Assembly (NCBI RefSeq): GCF_900188395.1
Contig: NZ_FZOB01000011.1
Location: 1 to 53,621 of the forward strand
Length of the DNA stretch: 53,621 nucleotides
DNA from: Desulfurobacterium atlanticum
GTDB taxonomy: Bacteria > Aquificota > Aquificia > Desulfurobacteriales > Desulfurobacteriaceae
Direction: 5' to 3'
Shown: positions 47,157 to 53,621 of the stretch, piece by piece
Layout of the letters: each line of letters begins with the position of its first letter
Position numbering within the stretch: the first letter of the stretch is position 1
The notes under the pieces: model-generated
The model's input: the letters and a program-made list of their open reading frames with translations, nothing else
The model's database searches: none
What the model was told of the DNA's origin: nothing
Program-made: the position numbers and the translations under genes

Positions 47157-48230
47157 ATGAGAGGGAAATTAAAAGCACTCATCCTCTGTTCTATGCTGAT
47201 GGGTGCTACAACGGCTTACGGTGTAACCCTTACAAACTGCCCACCCTCCCTTACAGCAGGAGGAAATCTTCCGAAAATAGGTCCGGAAGAGAAGGCTTTA
47301 TTTACTAACCCGGTTCAACCGTTAAAGCCAGCCGATTGTGGTGCCTGTCACTATAGTATCTATAAAGCGATGCAGAAAGAGGGTGGAAGACACAAGTTTG
47401 ATTGTACTATCTGTCACAAGAAGTTCCACGAATGGAACCCTAAAATGGGTGTAAAAGGCTGGCAGGAGATGATGCCAAAATGTGCCACATGTCACGGTCT
47501 ATACCACGGCCCAACTATACCTGATTGTGCTAAATGTCACACAGATCCACACGCTATCAAAAAGCCAATGCCTGTTACAACACCGTTTACTGGCTTTGTT
47601 GGCGGTAAGAAGTATCCAGGAACAGGCCAGCCTGAAAACTACGTGGCTAAAAACTGTCAGGTATGTCATGAACCAATCTATGACCTTATGCAGCAAAAAG
47701 TTACGAAACATACAGAAATCGGCTGCGCTGCATGTCACCATTCTGAACACGGATACATTCCAGAGTGTCTTGAATGTCACCTTCCACACACACCAGAACA
47801 GACAAACAACGATTGCTTTGCATGCCACCACAATCCACACGATCCTCTCAACATCACATACGGCAAGAACACTCCAAATTCTCAGTGTGCTGCATGTCAC
47901 GCTCTTGTTACAAAGAATCTGGAAACATCACCTACAAAACACAGCAAGGTTGCATGTGTTGCATGTCACCACAGCAAGCACGGATTTATCCCAAGATGTC
48001 AGGATTGTCACGGAGAGTATCCACACGGAAAGGCTATCCACGAAAAATATCCAGATTGTCTCACATGTCACATCACTCCTCACGACCCAGCATGCAGAAG
48101 CAATCCAAAACCAGACGATGTTCTCAAAGCAGAATTTGCAGAAGAATACAAAGCTCTGGAAAAACTCAAAGCATTCAGAGCAAAAGGTGGAAAACTCAAC
48201 TACATCAATCTGGAAAAACTTACAAAGTAA
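47157..48230 (+). CDS. Periplasmic dodecaheme c-type cytochrome
   Basis: 357 aa with a Sec signal peptide (MRGKLKALILCSMLMGATTA) and twelve CxxCH heme sites: CGACH, CTICH, CATCH, CAKCH, CQVCH, CAACH, CLECH, CFACH, CAACH, CVACH, CQDCH and CLTCH. These fall into three similar four-heme modules, each ending in a CxxCHxxPH motif. Many extra His could serve as distal ligands. A lysine-rich helical tail ends the protein. The role is likely periplasmic electron transfer; the donor and acceptor are unknown. The gene has its own promoter and terminator and no neighbours encoding a reductase. An in-frame ATG at 47082 lies in the promoter and is rejected. Confidence 0.93.
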   Translation: MRGKLKALILCSMLMGATTAYGVTLTNCPPSLTAGGNLPKIGPEEKALFTNPVQPLKPADCGACHYSIYKAMQKEGGRHKFDCTICHKKFHEWNPKMGVKGWQEMMPKCATCHGLYHGPTIPDCAKCHTDPHAIKKPMPVTTPFTGFVGGKKYPGTGQPENYVAKNCQVCHEPIYDLMQQKVTKHTEIGCAACHHSEHGYIPECLECHLPHTPEQTNNDCFACHHNPHDPLNITYGKNTPNSQCAACHALVTKNLETSPTKHSKVACVACHHSKHGFIPRCQDCHGEYPHGKAIHEKYPDCLTCHITPHDPACRSNPKPDDVLKAEFAEEYKALEKLKAFRAKGGKLNYINLEKLTK

Positions 48231-48247
48231 TCATTATAAGTACCATC

Positions 48248-48275
48248 AAAAAGGGGAGCAGTTGCTCCCCTTTTT
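48248..48275 (+). terminator. Rho-independent terminator of the cytochrome gene
   Basis: AAAGGGGAGCA/TGCTCCCCTTT, an 11-bp stem with a two-base loop followed by T residues. It separates the cytochrome unit from cysE. Confidence 0.9.
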
Positions 48276-48350
48276 CCATTTTAAAACCCCTATTTTTCTA
48301 AACTGTTATATAATTCCTTCAATAACATCATCCATTTTAAAGGAAGCTTG

Positions 48351-48998
48351 ATGCTTAACAGATTAAGAGAAGACATCTCTACAGTTTTTGAAAGAGACCC
48401 TGCCGCAAGAAGTATATTAGAGGTTATAACCTGCTACCCGGGTCTTCACGCAGTATGGATGCACAGAATAGCACACTGGCTTTGGAATAAAAACTTAAAA
48501 CTTCCTGCAAGGCTAATTTCACATTTTGCAAGATGGATAACCGGAATAGAAATACATCCTGGTGCAAAAATAGGAAGAAGATTTTTTATAGACCATGGAA
48601 TGGGTGTTGTTATAGGTGAAACAACAGAAATCGGAAATGATGTAACAATATATCATCAGGTAACTCTCGGAGGAACAAGCACCCACAAAGGAAAAAGGCA
48701 TCCTACAATTGGTAACAATGTAGTTATAGGGGCAGGTGCCAAAATACTTGGTCCTATAAAAATCGGAGATAACTGTAAAATAGGTGCGAACTCCGTAGTT
48801 GTAAAAGATGTTCCCCCAAATTCAACTGTTGTAGGTATACCTGGAAAGATAGTAAAAAGGGACGGAATAAGAACTACAAGGGTTGACCTTGAACATGGAC
48901 AGCTCCCAGACCCTGTTATGGAAACTTTAAAACAGATGCTTGATATAATTCATTTTCTTGAACTGGAAATAAAAACCCTAAAAGAGGACAAAAAATGA
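48351..48998 (+). CDS. cysE: Serine O-acetyltransferase
   Basis: 215 aa. A helical N-terminal domain is followed by a left-handed beta-helix of hexapeptide repeats (for example [20 protein letters not shown], with the His-Gly-x-Gly-x-V-I-G-E active segment, and [20 protein letters not shown]). It makes O-acetylserine, the sulfide acceptor for cysteine synthesis. The length is that of short CysE forms. ATG at 48351 with AAAGGAAG upstream; a TTG three bases earlier is also possible. It overlaps the SPOR-like gene by four bases. Confidence 0.95.
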   Translation: MLNRLREDISTVFERDPAARSILEVITCYPGLHAVWMHRIAHWLWNKNLKLPARLISHFARWITGIEIHPGAKIGRRFFIDHGMGVVIGETTEIGNDVTIYHQVTLGGTSTHKGKRHPTIGNNVVIGAGAKILGPIKIGDNCKIGANSVVVKDVPPNSTVVGIPGKIVKRDGIRTTRVDLEHGQLPDPVMETLKQMLDIIHFLELEIKTLKEDKK

Positions 48999-50128
48999 AA
49001 ACCTTAAAATTTTTAATAATCCTATTACTTTTACCTGTAACAGTTTTAGCTCAGACCTACTACTCCATCCAGATTTCCGCAAGAAAAAGCCTAAAAGATG
49101 CTGTCAAAATTCTAAAACAGGTTGAAAACTACCAGGATGCAAGAATTGACAAAGTTGACGGATTTTTCAAGGTAAGAGTTGGGTTATTTGAAACATACAA
49201 AGACGCAAGAAGCTATCTTCTAACAAGCGGAATAAAAAAGCAGTTTAAAGACGCATTCATCTCAAAGGTAACAGATAAAGTTCTTGAAAACAGCATATTC
49301 CCTCCAGAATTAATAGAACAGCAAGAACCTGTGAAAAAAGAACCTATAGAAAAAGAAACAAAACCGAAAGAGAAAACCAACTACTCAATCACAATTTTAA
49401 AAACTAAAAGCATAGAAGAAGCAGCAAAATTTTTCATTAACCTTCCTGAAACTGTAAAGAAACACGCGTTTATATACAAAGATAATAACAAAACATACTC
49501 TGTAAGGCTTTTTATTGAACCAGGAAAGGAAAAAATAACAGAAAGACTTTCACAGATAAAGCAATACCATTTTGAAACAAAAATAGAACCTACTGACAAA
49601 AAAAACATAGTAAATATTAAAATTAAATCTTCCAGCAAAACCGATAAAAATCAAATATCTGAAAAAGAAGAGAGGAAATCTAATAAAAAAGCAGAAGTTG
49701 AAAAAGCAAAGAAGACGCAAAAACAGACAGAAAAGAAAGGAAAAAGCTACTCTCCAATAACCGTCTTAATAGCGGGAATTGTAGTCATAACAGCGATTGT
49801 CATTATTATAAAAAGAGGAAAAAATAGTGAAACTTCTGAAGCGAAAGATATGTACCATATCCTTGAAGAAGCCCTTAAAAAAGGTAACACTTCCCTTGTT
49901 AAAGAAATTGTAGTTCCCTATCTTTCAAGATTCCCAGAAGACATAAAAGCACAGGAATTTTACGCCATGGCACTTGAAAAAGAGGGAAGATACATGGAAG
50001 CTGCAGATATATATTTCACCATAGCAGAAGTCCTTGAAGGAAAACAGCAGTTTGAAGATGCGATGAGATACAAAAAAAAAGCTGAAGAGCTCGTAAACAA
50101 AGAATTCAATAAAAAAAGAAAACAGTAA
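48995..50128 (+). CDS. Membrane protein with SPOR-like periplasmic repeats and cytoplasmic TPR-like tail
   Basis: 377 aa. An N-terminal signal or anchor ([19 protein letters not shown]) is followed by two SPOR-like segments, [20 protein letters not shown] (~22-80) and [19 protein letters not shown] (~128-190). A Lys/Glu-rich linker leads to a transmembrane helix ([20 protein letters not shown], ~254-275). The C-terminal part (~285-370) looks like TPR ([28 protein letters not shown]). SPOR domains bind septal peptidoglycan, so a division or envelope role is plausible. If the N-terminus is a cleaved signal the topology is periplasm-in, TPR in the cytoplasm. It lies between cysE and polA. Confidence 0.7.
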   Translation: MKTLKFLIILLLLPVTVLAQTYYSIQISARKSLKDAVKILKQVENYQDARIDKVDGFFKVRVGLFETYKDARSYLLTSGIKKQFKDAFISKVTDKVLENSIFPPELIEQQEPVKKEPIEKETKPKEKTNYSITILKTKSIEEAAKFFINLPETVKKHAFIYKDNNKTYSVRLFIEPGKEKITERLSQIKQYHFETKIEPTDKKNIVNIKIKSSSKTDKNQISEKEERKSNKKAEVEKAKKTQKQTEKKGKSYSPITVLIAGIVVITAIVIIIKRGKNSETSEAKDMYHILEEALKKGNTSLVKEIVVPYLSRFPEDIKAQEFYAMALEKEGRYMEAADIYFTIAEVLEGKQQFEDAMRYKKKAEELVNKEFNKKRKQ

Positions 50129-50138
50129 AGAGGCGCAT

Positions 50139-52649
50139 GTGAAACAAAAAACAGTTTATCTTTTTGATGGAACAAGCTTTGCTTACAGAGCATTTTACGC
50201 AATTAAGGGACTCTCTACATCAAAAGGATTTCCGACAAACGCCATTTACGGTTTTGCAAGAATGTTTCTAAAACTTTATAGAGAACTGAAACCTGAATAT
50301 GTTGCAGTTGCTTTTGATGTAAGCAGAAAAACTTTCAGAGAAAAAATTTCTTCAGACTACAAAGCAAATAGGAAACCCGCCCCTGACGATTTTAAAGCCC
50401 AGTTACCATATATAAAAAAATTTCTAACCTGCCTTGGCATTCCCGTAATAGAAAAGGAAGGATTTGAAGCTGATGACATTTTAGGAACACTGGCAGGAAA
50501 ACTATCAGAAAAGAGATTTAAGGTAATAATCGTTTCCCCAGACAAGGATATAAGACAGCTTATAAATGAGAAAGTATCAGTTCTCTCCATAACACCTCAG
50601 AAAAAAACTGAAATTCTTTACACCTTTGAAAAGTTTATAGACACATTTGACTACAGTCCCTCTCAAATTCCGGACATTTTCGGACTTGCAGGAGATACAA
50701 GCGATAACATTCCAGGAGTTCCCGGAATAGGAGAGAAAACGGCAACAAAACTGATAAAAGAATTTGGTTCTCTTGAAAATCTTTATGAAAATCTTGAAAA
50801 ACTGCCTCCAAAAAGAAAAGAAACTCTTAAAAACTTTAAAGAACAGGCTTTCATAAGCAAGCAACTTGCAACGATAGACTGCAACGTTCCAATAGACGTT
50901 TCAGAAAAAGAACTTAAAAAGAAGAATCCGGATGAAAAATGTTTATCGGAACTTTTAAAAGAGCTTGAAATGGTTTCTATAGTTAAAGAATTAAAAGAAA
51001 TTTTTCCTTCCCTTAAACTTAGTAACAACATTGAAGAATCAAAAGAGGTTGAAGAAAGCAAAATAGAAGAATTTCTAAAAGAGAAAGACCTTTTCACAAA
51101 AAAAAAGATAGGACTGCTTGATAATAAAAAAACCATAGTGGCAGTGCAAGAAAGTTTATTCTCTTCCATAGAAAAACCTGAAAAATTCATAGAACTGGCA
51201 GACGAAATTTTCACATTTAATCTTAAAGAGTTTTACCATAAATATGGAAACACAAAACACCACAAAAAATTTTTTGACATATCAATAGGTGAATACCTCC
51301 TTAATTCTATTCAAAAAGACTACTCTCCTGAAACAATTATAAAAAAACACCTTAAAATTGTTGAAATTGAGAACACTGAAAAGTTTGCTCACCACATCAT
51401 AAAAATAGGGGAAACTGTAAAGAAAGAACTTATCAAGGAAAATTTGCTTACTCTTTACAAAGAGATAGAGCACCCTTTAATTGAGGTTCTCTTCTTTATG
51501 GAGAAAAGAGGAGTTCTATTTGACCGAGACTACATGGAAAATTTAAAAGAAACTCTTACAGAAAGAATGACCAAACTTGAAAAATTGATTTTTCAAATAG
51601 CAGGAAAAACTTTCAACCTTAACTCTCCAAAACAACTCTCAAAAATACTGTTTGACAAGCTCCAGATTAAACCTGTAAAAAAAACAAAATCTGGATACTC
51701 TACCGATGTTGAAGTTTTAACAACTCTTGCGTTAAACGGCTACAAAATTGCCGAATACATCCTTGAATACAGAAAATACTCAAAACTAATAGGAACTTTT
51801 GTTGACGGAATAGTTAAGCACATGGATAGAAATGGAAGAGTGCACACAACGTTTATTCAGACCGGAACTGCAACAGGAAGATTATCAAGTTCTGAACCAA
51901 ACCTTCAAAACCTTCCCGTTTCAGATGAAATATCAAAACAGATAAGAAAATCTGTAATAGCTCCAGAAAACTACTTACTTTTGTGGGCTGACTACTCACA
52001 GATAGAACTGAGAATACTTGCTCACCTATCACAGGACGAAAAACTTATAAAAGCGTATAAGGAAGGAAAGGATATTCACAGGGAAACAGCATCAATACTT
52101 TTTAACGTTGATTTTTCCAGTGTAGATGAAAAGATGCGGAAAGTTGCCAAAATGGTTAATTTTGGAATAATCTACGGAATGAGCCCTCAAGGCCTATCTC
52201 AAAGACTTGGGATTCCTATAAATGAAGCAAAAGAGTATATAGAAAACTATTTCAAAAAATTCCCTTCTGTTAAAGAGTTTATTGAAAAAACAATAGATGA
52301 AGCCTACCGCAAAGGATATGTTAAAACACTCTTTGGAAGAAAGAGACCTGTCCCTGAACTTAAAGCAAAAAACAGCAACATAAGAAATTTTGGTGAAAGA
52401 GCAGCATTTAACGCAGTTATTCAGGGAACAGCAGCAGACATAATGAAAATCGCAATGATAAAACTGTTTAATCAATTTAAGAACACAAATATATATCTCA
52501 CTCTACAGGTTCACGACGAGATAGTTATGGAAGTACCAGAAAGCCAGATAAATCCTGTAAGGAAACAGGTAAAGGAGATAATGGAATCGGCAACTAACCT
52601 TGATATTCCTTTAACTGTTGATATCAATACTGGAAAAAGATGGGAATAA
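50139..52649 (+). CDS. polA: DNA polymerase I
   Basis: 836 aa family A polymerase. The N-terminal 5' nuclease domain (1-~290) has YLFDGTSFAYRAFYAI, GFEADDILGTLA, VSPDKDIRQL and GDTSDNIPGVPGIGEKTA. The middle region (~300-420) is divergent, and I do not see the DxE...D residues of the 3'-5' exonuclease, as in Taq. The polymerase domain has motif A LLWADYSQIELRILAHLSQD, motif B RKVAKMVNFGIIYG and motif C QVHDEIVMEVPE. The start is GTG at 50139 with AGAGG upstream; it overlaps an ATG-TGA pair. The gene ends one base from the 3' end of rnpB. Confidence 0.96.
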   Translation: MKQKTVYLFDGTSFAYRAFYAIKGLSTSKGFPTNAIYGFARMFLKLYRELKPEYVAVAFDVSRKTFREKISSDYKANRKPAPDDFKAQLPYIKKFLTCLGIPVIEKEGFEADDILGTLAGKLSEKRFKVIIVSPDKDIRQLINEKVSVLSITPQKKTEILYTFEKFIDTFDYSPSQIPDIFGLAGDTSDNIPGVPGIGEKTATKLIKEFGSLENLYENLEKLPPKRKETLKNFKEQAFISKQLATIDCNVPIDVSEKELKKKNPDEKCLSELLKELEMVSIVKELKEIFPSLKLSNNIEESKEVEESKIEEFLKEKDLFTKKKIGLLDNKKTIVAVQESLFSSIEKPEKFIELADEIFTFNLKEFYHKYGNTKHHKKFFDISIGEYLLNSIQKDYSPETIIKKHLKIVEIENTEKFAHHIIKIGETVKKELIKENLLTLYKEIEHPLIEVLFFMEKRGVLFDRDYMENLKETLTERMTKLEKLIFQIAGKTFNLNSPKQLSKILFDKLQIKPVKKTKSGYSTDVEVLTTLALNGYKIAEYILEYRKYSKLIGTFVDGIVKHMDRNGRVHTTFIQTGTATGRLSSSEPNLQNLPVSDEISKQIRKSVIAPENYLLLWADYSQIELRILAHLSQDEKLIKAYKEGKDIHRETASILFNVDFSSVDEKMRKVAKMVNFGIIYGMSPQGLSQRLGIPINEAKEYIENYFKKFPSVKEFIEKTIDEAYRKGYVKTLFGRKRPVPELKAKNSNIRNFGERAAFNAVIQGTAADIMKIAMIKLFNQFKNTNIYLTLQVHDEIVMEVPESQINPVRKQVKEIMESATNLDIPLTVDINTGKRWE

Positions 52650-52650
52650 A

Positions 52651-52974
52651 ACAGGCAGGCCCGTAAGCCGGGTTCTGTTTTAGAGGGTCATTTCTCTAAG
52701 CGGCTTACCCGTCGGCTTCGGGCGGGCAACCCTCAAACGCCGACCTATTTAGCCTTGCTCCGGGAGGGGGTTACCGTGCCCTTCCACCTCACGGTAGAAG
52801 GCGGTGGTCTCTTACACCACCTTTTCACCCTTACCCTGAAAAAATCAGGGCGGTCTGTTTTCTGTGGCCCTATCCGCAGGGTTACCCCTGCCTGGCTCAA
52901 CGCCAGCTCCCTGCCCTGTGGAGCCCGGACTTTCCTCTTCCCGAAAGGGAAGCGACCCTCCAGCCTGCCTGTCT
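52651..52974 (-). ncRNA. rnpB: RNase P RNA, bacterial type A
   Basis: On the minus strand the transcript starts with ACAGGCAGGC and ends with GCCTGCCTGT, the 10-bp P1 helix. The universally conserved GAGGAAAGTCCGGGCTCC, ACAGAAAACAGACCGCC, AGGGTGAAAAGG and AGAACCCGGCTTACGG segments are all present in order. The length is about 324 nt, normal for type A. P1 plus a U-run (TTTTA) may end the transcript. It is convergent with polA and separated from it by one base. Confidence 0.97.
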
Positions 52975-53047
52975 AAAATAGAAATATTGGAAAACATCAA
53001 AGTAAAATCAATAGTATATGGAAATAAAAATTTGGTGGGTATTAGAA

Positions 53048-53124
53048 TGGTGGGCCTGGGAGGACTTGAACCTCCGACCGTCCGGTTATGAGCCGGATGC
53101 TCTGACCAACTGAGCTACAGGCCC
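53048..53124 (-). tRNA. tRNA with CAT anticodon (elongator Met, or Ile2)
   Basis: Cloverleaf on the minus strand: acceptor GGGCCTG/CAGGCCC, anticodon stem TCCGG/CCGGA around CTCATAA (CAT), T-arm GGAGG TTCAAGT CCTCC. Discriminator A and CCA encoded. G1-C72 pairing and no GGG/CCC in the anticodon stem argue against initiator tRNA. Whether C34 is modified to lysidine (Ile2) cannot be told from sequence. Confidence 0.93.
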
Positions 53125-53133
53125 TCTATTTGA

Positions 53134-53209
53134 TGGTGGAGCCGGTGGGATTCGAACCCACGACCTTCAGACTGCCAGCCTGACGCTCTCCCAGCTGAGC
53201 TACGGCCCC
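53134..53209 (-). tRNA. tRNA-Ala(GGC)
   Basis: Minus strand, acceptor GGGGCCG/CGGCTCC with the G3-U70 wobble that defines alanine identity, anticodon loop CTGGCAG (GGC), T-arm GTGGG TTCGAAT CCCAC, encoded CCA. It is the third gene of the four-tRNA cluster in transcription order. Confidence 0.96.
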
Positions 53210-53239
53210 GCAGTCTTGTTTTAAAACGGGGTATATAAA

Positions 53240-53317
<78 letters not shown>

Positions 53318-53324
53318 GCTTTAA

Positions 53325-53400
<76 letters not shown>

Positions 53401-53416
53401 ACTTTTGGCGAGTGAT

Positions 53417-53445
53417 AATATAGGTTCTTATATTCCCGATGTCAA
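53417..53445 (-). promoter_or_regulatory. Strong sigma-70 promoter of the tRNA cluster
   Basis: On the minus strand TTGACA (53445-53440), 17 bases, TATATT (53422-53417), 17 bases before tRNA-Lys. The consensus -35 and ideal spacing suit a stable-RNA operon reading Lys, Glu, Ala, CAT-tRNA. The IS end lies only about 30 bases upstream. Confidence 0.8.
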
Positions 53446-53518
53446 CCAATATTAAAAAATTTTTCCTGCATAGGTATACACATACTCCCCACCCACACCA
53501 AAGGAAAAAGGCTGCCCA

Positions 53519-53584
53519 CCTGGTAGTTAAAATATTAAGAGCACTAAACATTCAAATTTTCAGAAAACCAAAACCACTACCAGG
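53519..53584 (+). repeat. Inverted repeat overlapping the ribosome site of the IS gene
   Basis: CCTGGTAG (53519-53526) and CTACCAGG (53577-53584) are a perfect 8-bp inverted repeat 50 bases apart. The second arm includes the first bases of the AGGAGG ribosome site (53582-53587). In RNA read from outside the element, this stem would hide the ribosome site. Confidence 0.45.
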
Positions 53585-53593
53585 AGGACAACC

Positions 53594-53621
53594 ATGCAGC
53601 TAAATATAAACCTATACCACG
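53594..53621 (+). CDS. Start of a probable transposase gene, cut by the window edge
   Basis: Only nine codons (MQLNINLYH) are visible after an ATG with AGGAGG seven bases upstream. The call rests on position just inside a terminal-repeat-like sequence matching the IS end at the left of the window. The protein itself cannot be identified from so few residues. Confidence 0.4.

Larger units (their letters stand above)
53474..53621 (+). mobile_element. Left end of an insertion sequence (partial)
   Basis: GGTATACACATACTCCCCACCC at 53474-53495 is, apart from a few mismatches, the inverted repeat of 139-160. It is followed by about 95 non-coding bases and then an AGGAGG-ATG start at 53594 reading off the window. 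Orientation matches the fragment at the left edge, so the window seems to be framed by two direct copies of one IS. Confidence 0.5.

Noticed and set aside
47482-48351. A 289-codon open frame and other long frames overlapping the cytochrome gene
   Set aside because: They arise from the repetitive Cys/His codons of the heme repeats, have no ribosome site, and cross the terminator at 48248-48275.
52755-53091. Open frames of 73-75 codons across rnpB and the tRNA cluster
   Set aside because: They are antisense to structured RNA genes that fully explain the sequence.

Overview
The window is 53.6 kb of compact, AT-rich bacterial chromosome. It carries about 50 protein genes, five tRNA genes and the RNase P RNA. 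The gene set suggests a thermophilic, hydrogen-using member of the Aquificota, most likely Desulfurobacteriaceae (Desulfurobacterium/Thermovibrio-like). Pointers are: AT-rich, Lys/Glu/Ile-rich coding; an F-type ATP synthase c subunit with a cleavable signal peptide, as known in Aquifex; an FrhAGB-like [NiFe] hydrogenase; a 12-heme periplasmic cytochrome; an APS-type CysH; and an rnpB gene, which Aquificaceae lack. The assignment is inference from gene content, not from a search.

Layout. (1) 1-~165 is the 3' end of an IS-element transposase. ~53474-53621 is the 5' end of what looks like another copy in the same orientation, so the window is bounded by a repeated IS. (2) 174-6157 is a leftward operon: a 40-aa Cys-rich membrane peptide, pheA, a CDF transporter, rsmH, a small membrane protein, an RNA methyltransferase, cysH, an 84-aa protein and a UPF0114 protein. 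(3) 6224-12512 runs rightward: mfd, hydrogenase large and small subunits, an FrhB-like subunit and an ArsR regulator. (4) 12546-16014 holds a PerR-like regulator, a small membrane protein, gyrB and tRNA-Thr. (5) 16029-24144 holds truD, a glutamine amidotransferase, a leftward ftsB-like/DUF507/TPR-protein set, uvrB and apt. Both the TPR gene and apt are split near their 5' ends by an apparent single-base frameshift. (6) 24154-29252 holds a class A PBP, a CHASE4-like diguanylate cyclase, and F0 ATP synthase genes (atpZ-like, atpI, atpB, atpE). (7) 29297-39233 holds a zinc-ribbon protein, an NRAMP-like transporter, an NtrC-type two-component pair, and the leftward rpsO-pnp-dUTPase-rhomboid-DUF2148-CorA operon. 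(8) 39392-47019 is a rightward run: a TatA-like peptide, a lipoprotein, a thioesterase, an SH3-like secreted protein, yggS, purL and a second NtrC-type two-component pair. (9) 47085-52974 holds the multiheme cytochrome unit with its own promoter and terminator, cysE, a SPOR/TPR membrane protein, polA and rnpB. (10) 53048-53445 is a leftward cluster of four tRNA genes with a strong promoter.

The most unusual item is the dUTPase at 35807-36670. Its N-terminal half resembles a LAGLIDADG homing-endonuclease fold in which both catalytic acidic positions are lost. Other notable items are a cytochrome built from three tetraheme modules, a hydrogenase large subunit that ends exactly at the mature C-terminal His with no maturation protease gene beside it, two very short genes (40 and 59 codons), and the two frameshifted genes.
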